64,000 bases of DNA. Source: Misgurnus anguillicaudatus. Its lineage: Eukaryota; Chordata; Actinopteri; Cypriniformes; Cobitidae. The notes beneath the pieces were generated by a model. That model ran no database searches. It was given only the letters and a program-made list of their open reading frames with translations, and was not told the DNA's origin. The stretch lies in NCBI RefSeq assembly GCF_027580225.2, contig NC_073340.2, forward strand, positions 16,934,001 to 16,998,000. Direction: 5' to 3'. Position numbers and translations under genes: made by a program. Below, in pieces: positions 46,201-61,200 of the stretch (positions are counted from its first letter, which is position 1; the number at the start of each line of letters is the position of its first letter).

Positions 46201-49200
46201 AAAACCAAGTTGTTTTAACAACCGCTGCAATTTTTTTACAGTGTTTGTTGACCAATATTAAAGGAAAAGACCACAGTTTTTCAATATTTTACTTTTGTCT
46301 TACCTCAACTAAGACAAATTAATACATACCTATCTTTTATCAGTGCGCACACTTAGGGCGTTTTCACATTAGCACTTTTGGTGCGCACCCGTGTTCGATT
46401 GACATCAGAGTTCGGTACATTTGGATGATACATTCGTGGTGCGCACCCGCGAAACGTACTCGAGTCCGCTTAAAAAGGGTGGTCTGTGGTCCGGTTCATG
46501 TGACCTCCAGATCGGTTCGCTGCTGATGTGAGCGCAATCGTACCAAATCGGGGAAGTGAACCGCTGTTAATTACGTATTATATGGAATGTCCCACTAAAA
46601 CAGACGTGTGTGTTTGTGTGCGTGCACTTACCTTGACAACAAAATGCATAGAATGCTTGCTTGACTTTTGTTCTTATTTTTTTAATCCTTTGGTTTTGTG
46701 TTCAAAGAAATAATACAGAAAAGCACTTGCGTCTGTCTGCCCCGAACATACTAAAGTCGTTTCGATGACAACGGGCTGTCCGCCGACCTATATTTTTGCG
46801 GAGGCATTCAGAAATCATCTCTCTGCTTGCAGTTCGTCAATCACGCTTGTCGTCCTTTCGTTTACAGCGGTTGCCAAGCAACATGAGAACGCGCCGGCTG
46901 CAGCTTGATGATGCAAGCGTACCGTGGTTCGGATGCAAAAATAATATGTGAACATTTTCCATGGGGGGCATGGGGAGGGGGGAGCATTCGAACTCTGGTT
47001 CGGACCAGGCAATCGCACCAAATGTAAAACCGCCCTTAATTTTTGTACAGCGCGTTGTGAATGTGTTAGCATTTAGCCTAGCCCCATTCATTCCTTGGTG
47101 GCACAAAATAAACGTGGCGATATACAATATAGTTCTCATTTTTTTATCCGCTTAAAAGATTGGGACGTTTTATTTTGTGCCACCATACTTACTTGTGTAA
47201 CTACTCATGTAACAGTCTTTAAATGGGGAAAACATGGAAGTGTTTGGTGGCTTCTAAATTCATCCTTGTTTGGATCCTAAGGAATGAAGGGGGCTAGGCT
47301 AAATGCTAACACATTTACGATGCACTGTACAAAGATTTAGTGTACGCATTGATAAAAGATAGGTATGTATTAATTTGTCTTAGTTGAGGTAAGAAAGTAG
47401 TAAAATATAAAAAAACGGTGGTGTTTTCCTTTAACAATGTCAAATTAGCCAATTGGAGTGGCTGAAAAGTTATCAAAGTTATCAGCCGATCACTAGCCTA
47501 TGAAACCACATGAAGTAATTTTTATGTGATTTACCAGTTTTCCACATAAAATAATTCTGCATAATGTAAAGAAAATTTTTTGAAAATATAATCTTGATAT
47601 TTTTAATATTGACTAAGTAAGGTTATGTCAGAAATTGACATCTTATTGGTTGAAATCAAACATTGATGCTTGTTATCTTATAAATAGATTGAGACAATTT
47701 AGCTATGTTTTCACTGACAGTGTCACATATATGATGTGCTAGGATATAATAGGAGATACACGTTTGTTTTCTTCAAAAAAATTTAATTTCTCATTCTCTT
47801 GCAGCCTCACCTTCATAAAATAGTGAACAGTTCTATGGAGTTGGCTCAGTCAGCCAAGGAGCCCTATAACTACTTCCTTTTGCTGAGGGCCCTGTTTCGC
47901 TCTATAGGTGGCGGTAGCCACGACCTCCTGTACCAGGAGTTCTTGCCCTTGCTACCAAATTTGCTGCAAGGTGAGCTAGATCACAAACCATGAGAATTTA
48001 AGATGTTTGTTACCATGAGTATACTCAAAATCACTAACTTGTCTTTGGCATCTCTTAGGGTTGAACATGCTGCAGAGCGGCCTTCACAAGCAGCACATGA
48101 AGGATCTGTTTGTGGAACTGTGTCTTACTGTTCCTGTAAGGCTAAGCTCTCTTCTGCCCTATCTGCCCATGCTGATGGATCCACTGGTGTCTGCGCTTAA
48201 CGGTTCCCAGACTCTGGTCAGCCAGGGGCTGCGCACGCTGGAGCTCTGCGTGGACAACCTGCAGCCCGACTTCCTCTACGACCACATTCAACCGGTTCGA
48301 GCCGAACTGATGCAGGTAAAACTTTTTACATGGCGTGAAATTTTACATGCCATGATAAAGTGGGACTGAGTGATGACTGAAGTCAATTGTTTAAACTGTT
48401 TGTCAACAGGCATTGTGGCGAACGCTTCGTAACCCTGCGGAGACCATTTCCCATGTGGCTTACCGGGTGCTGGGCAAGTTTGGTGGGAGTAACAGGAAAA
48501 TGCTGAAGGAGTCGCAGAAGCTGCTGTATGTTGTCACTGAGGTTCAAGGTCCGAGCATCAAGGCAGATTTTACTGACTGCAAAGCTTCCATTCAGTTGCC
48601 TATGGAAAAGGTGATTCTTTCAATCTTCATACAAGCAGTGTTATTCATTTTAATTGCACATTATGTGAATGTTTGATATTCGTAATACCTTTGGGGAAAC
48701 ACAAAGGAAGCGTTTAAACCATGGGTCTTCACAAGGGGGTCTGGGGACCCTTGGGGTCCTTTTAATGCAAAATATTTTAGTTTTGAAAAATAAAATTAGG
48801 CATAAATCAAAAATGCATTAATAGGCAAATAATACCAATTAAAACTTAATTGAAATAAGGAGCATAATGTTTAGTTAATTTTAATTTATCTTTCTAACAT
48901 AACCATCATAATTGGGTGTAAATCCAGTCTTAATTTGTCATATGTACACTTGGGTGTCCCTGTTCCTCCTCTCTATCCATTTTAGGGGTCCTTGGGACAA
49001 AAATGGTTAAAGACCCCGGTTTTAACTAAAGATAAATATAAATATAATTTTGGGGCATTTGTGACCTAATGGTTAAAGTGTTGGGCTTGTAACCTGAAGA
49101 TCGTTGGTTCGAGTCTCACAGCCGGCAGGTTGCTCCTGAGGTGCCCTTGAGCATGGCACAATTCCCCAGTTGCTGCAGTGATAGCTGCCCACTGCTCCAG

Positions 49201-52200
49201 GTGTGCTTGTGTTCATGACTTGCAGTGCGCATGTTCACTTCTAACTGAATGGGTTAAAAGCAGAGGTCACATTTCGAGTATGGGCTACCGTGCCTGGCAT
49301 TCATTTTTTTTATGTTCCAGAGTCACATTGAATACGGAAGAAAATCGAAAGACAAATGTTAATGTCCTGGCCTTTTCATTTTGCGACTCACTCAAATAGG
49401 TGTAATCTATTCTGGGACCCACCAACATATTTTTAAATGGATATTTGGGAAAATAATTTTTTACCTCTTTTATAATCGAGTAGTTTTTATTTTCCTTGTC
49501 ATTTTATTAATGAAATGTACTTTAATTGAGATAATAAATAACCCATTCACACAGCGCTTTGGTTCCAGAAAATTGGCAGAGACACATCCAGTAAAATTTC
49601 TGGGATTGCTCCCGTAAAGAGGACCAAGTAACATTGCCAAAACATTCATGAAAAGCATTTTGTGTCAACGAGGCAGAAACAATGTTGTAAGAGGCGTGGA
49701 TATGGTTTAGGTCTTTGACACAGAGATTAAAAGCAAATCAACATTCACATCTAGAAATGTCGGCAAACTAGACTGAAGCAGAGATCAGGGGGCTCGCCAC
49801 TATCCGCGCTGAATCTGAGATCAATTACCATCAATTGACAGAATGGCGCATCACATTCTCCTTATGATCTTGTCATAAACAAAAATGCAAAAAAAACCTA
49901 CCAAGTGCAGGACTTTAAATATGTCGTGTATCTTTACGGTGTGTGTGAATGCACGTACTGTTTCCGGAAAATCATTGGCATTTTTAATTAACCAAAAATG
50001 TAAGATCCCGGACGCATTTTCTGTGTATTTTCCGTAATCTGTGTGCAAATGGCTAAAATAATTGATGGTATATCATATCAAAATCATTATCTTTTCTATT
50101 CATTAAAGGCGGAGTCCACGATGTTTAAAAAACGCTTTGAAAAGGAGACGACTACCAAAACACACTTATAGCCAATCAAATCAAATCAAATGCCGGGTTG
50201 CGTATGTGTGGGGCGGGTCTATCAACAGAAGGTCCAGATTCTATTGGGGTAGGGGCGTGTTTGTTTAGGTGATTTCAAATATCAACATTGGCTTTCAAAC
50301 ATCATGGACTCCGCCTTTAATTGGACTAAATTGTTTTTTGTGTAATTCAACACAACAGCAAAGTGACTTTGCGTGATGCACCTTATCTCACCGTGCAACC
50401 CACAAGTGGGTCTCGATCCACAGTTTGAAATCCCCTGACTTAAAGAAGCTGTCAATGTCCATAATAAGAGAAAAATATTGCCCTATTTAAGTTCAAAAGT
50501 GGTGCAAACACCATATTTCAATTTTTATTAAGACATAAAGTACTGTGCAAAAGTCGTAGGCCACCACCACCAGACTTGTTGTTTTAGAAATTTTAATGTC
50601 CATCCATATTTATTTTTCAATCTATTTTATTAAGATACAAACAGACAATATGTAATATGTATATGTAAGACTAAATGTCTTTTTTAGGCATTGTTCGTGT
50701 TTAGTGTGACCTTTCTTGTCACTAAACACATCTTAAACGTTTTTAAGTAAAAAGACTAATTTCTTTAAAATTAGAAATTAGGATTTAATTTTATTTAAGT
50801 TTAAGAGATCCTGCAGTTTCCTGCTATTGCTCAAGTGGAAAGGGAGATTACCCTAAAAACTTTACACATCAGTTTACATTGTTATACAATTTTTAATACT
50901 ACATACAAATTTCATGTATTTTCTGTATGTAATCTATTAGAGACTGAGAAACATTGCAAAAACAACAAATCGAATTCTTGCATGGCGGCGTAAGACTTGC
51001 ACATTGCTGTACAATAGCGTTGTGATGACACTTCATTTTCATCCTGTCACACAACTTTTAGTATGACTTCAAAGAACTTGAAATATAGTGTATTTTATGA
51101 AACATTTCCCTTTTAATACAAGGAAAATAATCAATTTCTTTAACTTTGCTATTTGTCAAAGTGTTCAGACACAACATGAGCGTGAGAAAATGACAGCATT
51201 CTCATTTTTGGCGGAACTATTTCTTCAATAGTAAACCTATTCATATTTAATAGAACATTGTCAACACTGTTGAAAAATTATGAGTCGGGCAAAATGAGTT
51301 CTCGCACACCGATTGTCCCGTAAGGGTTCTTGTAGAGCCATAAGAGATTACGTCCCATTCTTCAAAATACAGAAGCACCACGGAATACAGAAACATCACA
51401 TTTGGTTTCAGGCTTCCTCAACAGCATTCTCTATAAAAAGAAACAAAGCCAATTACTTTTATGTGTCAATTTGCCCTTAATATGCGTCTGTGTGTGGGGG
51501 TTAGAAGAGGGTTTCTCATGTAATGAATCCTTGTCAAAGATGAGTGTGTGCCGAAAGACATCGTCTTCCCCAGGTAATTAAATAGATCATCAGGCTGTAA
51601 GATGCGCTCATCTCCGCCCTCGTACACCCCCCGTTCGATGGCTCCCCGCTGTGCAGACGGGATTATTTACTCCAGCTAATGGCTCTTCCTGCTGCTTGTC
51701 GCTGCTTGAGAAAACGCAAACTGTCATTTCTGTAATTGTGTTCACTCCACAAAGATGGATGCCACCGCCATTGTGCCGTTGCTGCTTAATTTCATTTGCA
51801 TGCGCCCTGCGGTTGCCACAGGCATCAGCTGCCGTTCGCAGCAGCCCAGAGCCCAGCGATATGTGTTTGGATCGACACCACATCGGCCTCAATCTTCATA
51901 ACTCACTCTGTCCCCCACAGGACCGTTGCGATCAGCTTGTCCAAAGTGTTGCCGGTGCAGTTTGATTTTGAGGACGTCCGAACTAAACAGTCTTATTTTC
52001 AGGTGGTTTGTAAATGAGAGTCAATACACCACAAGTCTGTAAACCGCTTCTGTTAGGGCTGATGGTGCCAACATGCCAAGTCACCTTCTGTGTGAACGCT
52101 TGATTAATCTTCTCTGTTCTCCTAGTCGCTTTAGATGTCTCGCCCATATTTTGCCAACATTATCCTTTTAACCTCTTATGGAACAGCTGAAATTCCACAA

Positions 52201-55200
52201 GGGGGCGTATTTGTTCCTCAGACGTTGCACAATAAACGTGACATCTGAATATATTCATTATAAATCGTGAATGAAAAGTAAGATTCGAACGAATGTCCGT
52301 TAGTGAACTAATTGTATACAGTATTTATATCGTAATTCGGTCAGAAATGTTAAGATTGTGAGATGAACAAATCGTTTTGGATTAAAAGGCTTAGATATTC
52401 CATTTCCTTTGACTTTTGGGGATTTATGAACAATTTGTTTTGGACAATTTCACCGAAGCAGATAAAGGGAAGATTTTGAAGGTAAGTAAATATCCTAAAT
52501 CGGCACCGCCCGGTTCAGGTAACTAACAACTAGAATACAGTTTTATGACTGCTATAAATCATATGATGCTTTGTGTGGGCGCTTAATGGAATCCCGAAAG
52601 TCTAAGCTTTCAAACGATGTGCCGCATGAGCGTATATTTTGTAACTTTGAAGCATTAAATCTTCAATGACATTTATGCAGCCTCACGTGCAAGGGAGGGG
52701 GTGTGCCGGCACAGTGTTCCTTATCAGGTTAAATGGTAAATCAACAGGGTGGCTCGGGTGCCAGTATTTTTTATATAATTTTTATTTAGAGTTTATGTAT
52801 GTACACATGTCAGTCACACATTTTTCGTTATTGCTCGATTATGTAGCCCAGAAGAGAGGTAAAGCTATTTGTCGCAATGCACATGAGTCGAATGCCAGTG
52901 TACATGTACGAGTCAAATGAAGTTTACTTTGCAAAGCATTGCGTTTGACTGTACGGCTGCTCTCGTGTACGGGTTAAAGGGGACATTTCACAAGACAGCT
53001 CGGACTCGAGCCCCAAGTTCATATAACAGAACAGAAAAAAATGGAGGAGGGATGCCAGAAGAATTGCGTTTGGGCGCAATAACATATTAAGCTATTACGT
53101 AGGTATTATACGCATTTTTTCCAGGTTGTTTTTGTGGCCTGGTGGCAACTGGCGGTTGGGGACCTCTGCTCTATACCCCACCTTTCTGAAACGCGTTAAT
53201 TTGTACAAAGATCATATGCTCCGATTGGCCAACTATCCAGTGCGTTGTGATTGGCTAATTATCTCAAGCCAGTGACGGAAATGTGGTGCTTCTTAACATA
53301 TTTTAAACATCAGCTCCCAATAGGAGATAATATCGTCTTTATTACCTTATATATTTGTAATGGTGCGTTTACACCAGCTGCGGTAGAGGCGTCAAGGGCT
53401 GTGATTTCAGTGTTAAGTCAATGTGAAGACGCGTTGACGCGCGTCTGGAGGGCTCGCGGTGCGAATGAGGTGTTTGGCGCGGTAGACACAAATCGGCCTC
53501 ATTCTCGTGTCTAGTTTGCGCGAATTGAGTGCCTGGCGCGTTACGCAGGAATGGTGTTTTTTGTGCATTTTGCATTTGACACGAATTTGCGGCTGACGCC
53601 AGAGTTGAAATATTTGAACTTTGACAGATTTTTGCGCCGCTTACCAATCAGCCCGCGCCGTTTATTTTCCCCCTATAGTAAGGTGACCAAATACAAACCG
53701 GTAACTCTCTCCAAAAATGCGCAATCAACATCAGCCATCTTCCAAACAGACAACCGCATCTTGCCCCTCCCACAAGAAGCGGATTTTGCCTTTGACGCGC
53801 GTCAAATGCTTGATTTTTCCGCGCGTCTAGAGCGAAATAGACGCATTCAAACTGTTCAAGCGACAAACTAGGCGCGGTGAGTGCAATTTTGACGCCTAAA
53901 ACGTGGTTGGTGTAAACGCAGCATAAGGTAAAACAACACTGTAACGCCCAAAGCGAGTAATGGAATAACTCACTTCTATATGAAGTACACATGCTGAAGG
54001 GGGGCCAGTGCTCCACTGTGTCCTGGGGTATAGAGTATTTGAAAAATGACATGGTTTGTATAGAGAAACCTCTTGGGTATAGGGCATGTGTACAAGGTTA
54101 TCTGACATTTATAATAATGTCTCAACAAGGCAGAACAGCTCAGGACCCTCAGGAATTGTAAAACAGTGCCGTAGCACCAGGTATGGCCCTTTTTTCTTCA
54201 GCTTTTGTGCTCTTGGAAAAGGTGAAATAAATGGCACACAAGTATCAAGAGGGAGGACTCTGGTAACATATCTCCTAACAGCTCTTTCTCTCTGAAATGA
54301 CCTGCTGGCTGTCAGTGGTCACGCCGTCTTTGGTTATAATTCATTCCGACAGCTCTGTATTTCTGCCGTGATCCGCCTTCTCTATCCTCAAGTCTCACTA
54401 ATTAGCTCATCTTCTCCCTCGACGTGTCCCGCCACTTTAGCTTGTCTTTTTATAATTTAAGGGTTTAAGAGGCATCCAATCCCTGCCGCCGAATGTTTTA
54501 ATGTGTGATGGGTCTTTAAGTGTCATTTCAGAGTATTTCACTCAAGCATGCAAGATTAGTACAGTCTAAATGTGCCGCATAACTTGAATAAAAAATGATC
54601 TATCAGACATGTCAATTTTATCGCTTTAACTAATAAGGACATTTTGGGGGATTTGATTGTGAGTCATTTAGGCTTAAGCTTAGTATTAATTTTGTTGAGC
54701 GTATTTAGTCCATAAATGTTTAACATGGTTTATTGTATTTAGGCTATCGAGACAGCATTGGATTGCCTGAAGAGTGCCAATACTGAGCCGTATTACAGAA
54801 GACAGGCCTGGGAGGTGATCAAATGCTTTCTGGTGGCCATGACCAGCCTAGAGGACAACAAGCATGCCCTTTACCAGCTCCTTGCCCATCCTAAGTAAGA
54901 CTACCACTTGAAGATTTCTTATGTACTGGCAATTTTTGTTGATTTGGTGATACCAAGGCATTGGTTATGCAAGGGTTATAAAGCTTTTTGCTAGGGATGC
55001 ACCGATAGGATTTTTTGGGACCGATACCGATTTAAACAGACAACTTCTGGCCGATACCGATATTAAACACTTGTATACAATTACTATACAGTTGGTCTAT
55101 TAGCTAGTTTATTTCTGTATCAAATTATTTTTACTGAACATGGATTGGATCTAATTAACATTCAACTGACCAACATAATAAGAGAGGCACAAATTAAGCT

Positions 55201-58200
55201 AAAAAAATATAATAAGACAGCATGACAACCTTCAAAGGTGGTTTTTGCTATTCAGCATTTATTTTATTAACAACATTAACTCATTTTTTTTACATATAAT
55301 GGATTTCTTTATGCAGTTAATTAATAAACAATCGGTATCAGCCTTTCTCGTGCTATTGCCGATATGCAGATGGTGTCAAATGCATCAAAAATCGGCCGAT
55401 AAATATCGGCGGCCGATACATCAGTGCATCACTACTTTTTTCAGCTAATATGCATTGTTTAAAGGATTAGTCCATTTCTTAAAAAAAAAATCCAGATAAT
55501 TTACTCACCACCATGTCATGCAAAATGTTGATGTCTTTCTTTGTTCAGTCGAGAAGAAATTATGTTTTTTGAGGAAAACATTGCAGGATTTTTCTCATTT
55601 TAATGGACTTTAATGGACCCCAACACGTAACAGTTTCAATGCAGTTTAAAATTGCGGTTTCAAAGGACTCTAAAGGATCCCAAACGAGGCATAAGGGTCT
55701 TATCTAGCGAAACGATTGTAATTTTTGACAAGAAAAATAAAATTAGCAGTAAGCATATTGCAATGTTCACGTTTGTGATATTTCAATCATTTCGATATTT
55801 CTTGCTCTTGACTTCTTTGGGTTCTGGGCTTTAAACAAACCAGCCTCTGCCTATTTCACTTTTTTGCCCGTGTTTGTTGCTCCTCTGGGTCCCATCCAGC
55901 CTGGCCACCGCTGTCTACAGTGTTAAAAGGGCTAATTACTCAGAGACGTATCAACTGGCTGCGCGGGAGGCCGGGAGGGTCACATTACACAGCCATTGAT
56001 CTCCACGCTGAGGCTAATTGACTGTACTTTATCTGTTTACCCCAAAAGCCAGTCGCACGACCCCCTGTAGAAATAATCCAGCGCCGGTTATATAGCAGGA
56101 GAGCCGTCAATGCTGTCAGATGTCTTGATTCATGACAGCCTCTCTCCCTGTTTCAGTGTGCCACATTGCGTCGGTCACCATGAAAGGAGACCTTTCAGAG
56201 GGCTGAATGCTCTCTTAATATCGCAAATGCCAGGCTGGATAATGGAGTCTCTTTCGAGTGGCGGCATTATGAATTTGAATTGATCTGGCCGCTATTCCCG
56301 CCTCTCCGTGGCTCAGTCTTCTCCCTAAGCCAAGCCTTTTAAATAGCGATAATGAAATGAAACGATCCATCACCAACGCTGCTGGCTTTGACATTATAAA
56401 ACACCTAGTACGGATAAAACACGCACTCCATCACGGTGGTGCTATCAGCGGGGGTAAATAACCAAACGTGAGACAAACCGTCAGGCAAACACAAAGACGG
56501 TCTCCCGCGGCGCTCAGCTGTCCAAATTCAAAAAGCCTTTTATGCTCTGTAATCAAATCAAATAGCCTGATTGGGTTATTCAACCTCGGGTGCATGTAAT
56601 AGAGCGAGTTTGTGGATGTGACTTATGAGCTAAATTCCTTTTGCTGGCTTTCAACAGCTTTACTGAAAAAGGGATCCCCAATGTGATCATATCACACCGG
56701 TACAAAGCCCAGGACACCCCGGCCCGCCGGACTTTCGAGCAGGCTCTGACAGGTGCCTTCATGTCCGCCGTCATCAAGGATCTTAGACCTAGTGCTCTGC
56801 CTTTTGTGGCAAGCTTGATTCGACATTACACCATGGTGGCTGTGGCTCAGCAGTGCGGTGAGGATTTCTGACGTTGATTAACTTTATCCGTAGTAAAATT
56901 CTTGACTTGAGGTTGTTGCATAACTTTCAGTCTCGTGTCTTAGGTCCCTTCCTCCTGCCATGCTACCAGTCGAGCAGTCAGCCCAGCACAGCCATGTTTC
57001 ACAGTGAAGAGAACGGCTCCAAAGGGATGGACCCGCTCGTGTTGATTGACGCCATCGCCATCTGCATGGCCTACGAGGAGAAGGAGCTATGCAAGATTGG
57101 AGAAGTGGCGCTAGCTGTCATTTTTGATGTTGCTAGTATTATCCTGGGCTCTAAAGAAAGGGTAAGAGGTTCCTGTAGATATTTGACCTTCAACAAATGT
57201 TTAGATCTTAGTGGCTTTGTTTTACTCAAATCCAATAAAATGTCAAATTGGATCTCAAGTCTGATCTGCCTTGTGAATTCAGTATCATGTTAAGATCTCA
57301 TGACAGACACTGTCTTAATTTCATCACTTGCAAAAAAGTGCATAAAGTCAGTCTTAACAATTGGATTTTAAAAGCCAACCTGGATTGGGTGCGGTGCGAA
57401 GGCAATAACACAAATGCCGTTTTATTGGTTTTGTTGTTGAAATACAATCTGATTTCTTCAGGCGTGCCAGCTGCCGCTGTTCTCCTATATAGTGGAGCGT
57501 CTTTGTGCGTGCTGTTATGAGCAGGCCTGGTATGCTAAGCTGGGCGGTGTGGTGTCCATTAAGTTCCTGATGGAGAGACTTCCTCTGATATGGGTGCTGC
57601 AGAACCAGTTGACCTTTCTCAAAGCTCTGCTCTTCGTCATGATGGACCTCACCGGCGAGGTACAGACAATCTCTAACCCTACTAATCCTTATATAATAAA
57701 CTGTCTATTTTAGGGTTACCTGCAATGAACTTCTTTATCCCATCTCAGGTGTCTAACGGTGCCGTTGCCATGGCCAAAACCACGCTGGAGCAGCTACTGA
57801 TACGTTGTGCTACTCCTCTAAAGGATGAAGAGAAGACCGAGGAGCTCAAGGCCGCCCAGGAAAATTCTTTTCGCTTGGTGACACACGACCTGGTACGAGA
57901 GGTCACCTCTCCCAATTCCACAGTTCGTAAGCAGGCCATGCATTCACTGCAGGTCCTGGCTCAGGTCACGGGCAGGACTGTCACCATCATCATGGAGCCC
58001 CATAAGGAGGTATGGGATGTAATCAAAAAAACTTTACGTAGAATAATAGTCTTTTTTTTTTTGTTTAGCTAAAGTTTACATCTCGTTATTCTTCTAGGTG
58101 CTGCAAGATATGGTTCCTCCGAAGAAACACCTGCTTCGGCACCAACCCGCCAACGCTCAGATCGGACTGATGGAGGGCAACACCTTCTGTACCACCCTGC

Positions 58201-61200
58201 AACCCCGCCTCTTCACCATGGACCTCAATGTGGTAGAGCACAAAGTTTTCTATACCGAGGTGAGTCTGTAACCTGCTTGAATGCTCAAGTGGATTTTATG
58301 TTAAAACACAAAGCATGAAAATGCATGTATTTTTGAGCTCAAGTATCTTTGATTCAACACAGTTGCTGAACTTGTGTGAAGCTGAGGATGCGGCCCTGAT
58401 GAAGCTGCCATGTTATAAAAGCCTACCGTCGCTGGTGCCGCTCCGCATCGCCGCCCTCAGTACGTGTTCACCTTTCTCTTACTAATTGCTACTGTTAGCA
58501 ATCTCGTACTGTTAAATACTTTTCATCCATTTCTAAGAGGAAATATATAGGTTTGTTGTTGCTGCCTACATCTGAAACAAAAACCAACATGTAGTGCATA
58601 CAAGCGCTTTAATATCACAATCTTGATAATTGTCCTATTTTCCCTGTGTTTGAGCAGATGCCCTAGCGGCATGTAACTACCTTCCCCAGTCACGAGAGAA
58701 AATCATCGCCGCTCTCTTTAAGGCCCTCAACTCCACCAACAGTGAGCTCCAGGAGGCTGGAGAGGCCTGCATGAGAAAGGTCAGCCCTCTTTCTTCACCG
58801 GCTTCATTTTCTCTTCCATTTCTCCCAGTTTCTTCTGTGAGCTCTTTCTCCACCCGCCACCTCTAATGAGTTCTGCCAGAGCAGATCAATACAGGATGGA
58901 CTGAAAACGAGCAGAGAGAAAAAATGAATTTGGCCGTGATGCATCATCTTGGTGTAAAAAGCTGGCGTGCCCTTTCTTGGGTGCCAGGTTTAGAGTTTTT
59001 CTCCTCTCCTGAGTTGACAGGGCAAAAGTAAAAAGCTGTTTTTTAACCTGCTTATTGGGTAATTTATGTGCATGCACCTGTCTCTATTAAGAGCCTTGGA
59101 TTGTTTAATAACCTGGTATGTCCAGTTTATATCCAGCTAAGTGTTGGGAGTGTTTATGTTTTTATGTGTTTCTCAGTTTTTAGAGGGGGCCACAATCGAG
59201 GTGGATCAGATCCATACGCACATGCGGCCCCTACTGATGATGCTCGGAGACTATCGAAGCCTGACTCTCAACGTGGTCAACAGACTGACATCTGTCACTC
59301 GACTCTTCCCAAACTCCTTCAATGACAAATTCTGTGACCAGATGATGGTAAGTCAGCACTATGAAAGTGTTTATGGGTACGAAAGATTAAAGGAATGACC
59401 TGGGAATAATGTATACAAGTTGGAATGAAAGCAGTGAATATTTTTTAGCAACAAATCAACCAGAAATCATTTCAGTATTGGTGATTTCCAGTCACATGAG
59501 GATAAGGATTAGCATGGTTGGTGACGTGACAAAGTTTAGCAGTTTGTTACTGATTGAATGGCGCTTTTCAATTGCATAGTACCCCACGGTTTGGTTTGGG
59601 TCAGGTCGGGTAAGCTTACTGTTGGGGAATTTACCACTGGGTGCAGTACGTAGTACCCAATGCTTTTTTTTAGTACCACCTCGGTTGGGGTTCCAAGCAT
59701 GCCGAGCTAATACCAAAACTTGACGCGAAAACACTGTAGATCTCTGATTGGTCTGAGTGAATCGTCACTACCAGCGTCATCGCTATAATGTAAAAGATTA
59801 GCTTTTCCTTCATGCTAGCTTGCGGTGTCTCGGGTTAACTTGTTGTCATCTGTGCTTTGCTGTAAGTTCCCAAACGCCCTTTTAGCGATGAAAAACATCC
59901 ACAGGTTGAGAATCAGGAACACCATAAATTTTCCAGACTTGCAGTTTGTGGCGGCACATTCGCGACGCACATGTCTGCATATACAGTATGCTTAAATGCA
60001 ACTTAAATGAGTCTCAGCGGAGCGCGCCGACCAACTCCACGGGTGTTTATACAGAAACTGTCATCTGAGACAGAGGTAGTGATAAACGCGATGTGCAAAC
60101 ATCTATTTGTGGTGTTCAATTTAAATTTTGTGGCGGACTGAGAAATAAATAAATGTATGGGAATGTACAACGATGCTCTCACTTGTATGATGTCACAGCA
60201 GTAGGCGGCACAAATTTAACAACACGCCTATAATCCCTCCCACTCCGAAGTGTTACTAAACTCGATGGAAAAGCTATCCAAGCCAAAGTGCTGTGAGCTG
60301 GCCCGACCTGATCCAAAACCATAGGAGATCTGTACAATAGAAAAGCGGCAAAATGTATAAACTAAATTTATACTCAAATGTCAACTGGGTTGGGAAGAGG
60401 TGTCATGTGTCTATGGTAACCAATAACAAGTCAAGGATGCTGTTTATAGTTTAATTGGTAATAAAGGTTACTAAAAATGACTGCTGCTGAGTATATTGCA
60501 TTATTCAAAAAGTCTAAATACAGTCAGAAGTACAAACTTCATGCATTTCCTGTTCCTGCAGCAACATCTGCGCAAATGGATGGAGGTGGTGGTCATCACA
60601 CATAAAGGAGGCCAACGCAGTGACGGCAGTGTGAGTACAAGCTTGTTTTTGCATTAATCCGGTGCTCGCACTGTGAAAAAAATGCAGCATGAAGTTAAAA
60701 AAGTAAGTTGAATTGCCAAAATGTTTTGGCTTGTGAAAAGGCGACAACTTATAAAATCAACTTAAAATTGTTTAACCTACTTTTTAAGTTAAAGTAGCAT
60801 AAAAATATATGTTGATTTGACGAAAACACTGCATTTTTTTTTTACAGTGCAGGGGTTTGTCGTGTATTGACACTAGATTTTTTATTTCAGTCTTCAGACA
60901 TCAAAAATGTATCATTTTTATCAATAACTATCTAACTTCACGTGACCAGGATCTAATCCTCATTGTTGAGCCCCATACATAAGGGATTTATAGTTGCTGT
61001 GAGGCGAAACAAGCGTCGAACTGGATCACCCCGCTTAGACTCTGTGAGTGACCGTATTACAATCAATGATTAATTAGGCGCCAGCCGCCCCTGGGTCTGC
61101 TTGGAGTTCTGGATCCTTGTTATCTTGTTGGACAGATAACCTTGTAGAGGAAGAAAAGGTGAGGGGGGAGCTTGCTGTTTCCTCACCTCTAAAAAGAGCT

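Noticed and set aside
49052..49140. tRNA gene
   Set aside because: A and B boxes are present but there is no paired acceptor stem, and a SINE body follows; it is a tRNA-derived SINE.
51608..51965. Opposing 94- and 104-codon frames
   Set aside because: No trrap residues, no phase-compatible splice sites and no domain; better seen as a noncoding block.
53369..54052. Long opposing frames of 92-134 codons
   Set aside because: They arise inside the GACGCG-rich transposon at 53362-53922 and its flank; no domain, both strands equally open.
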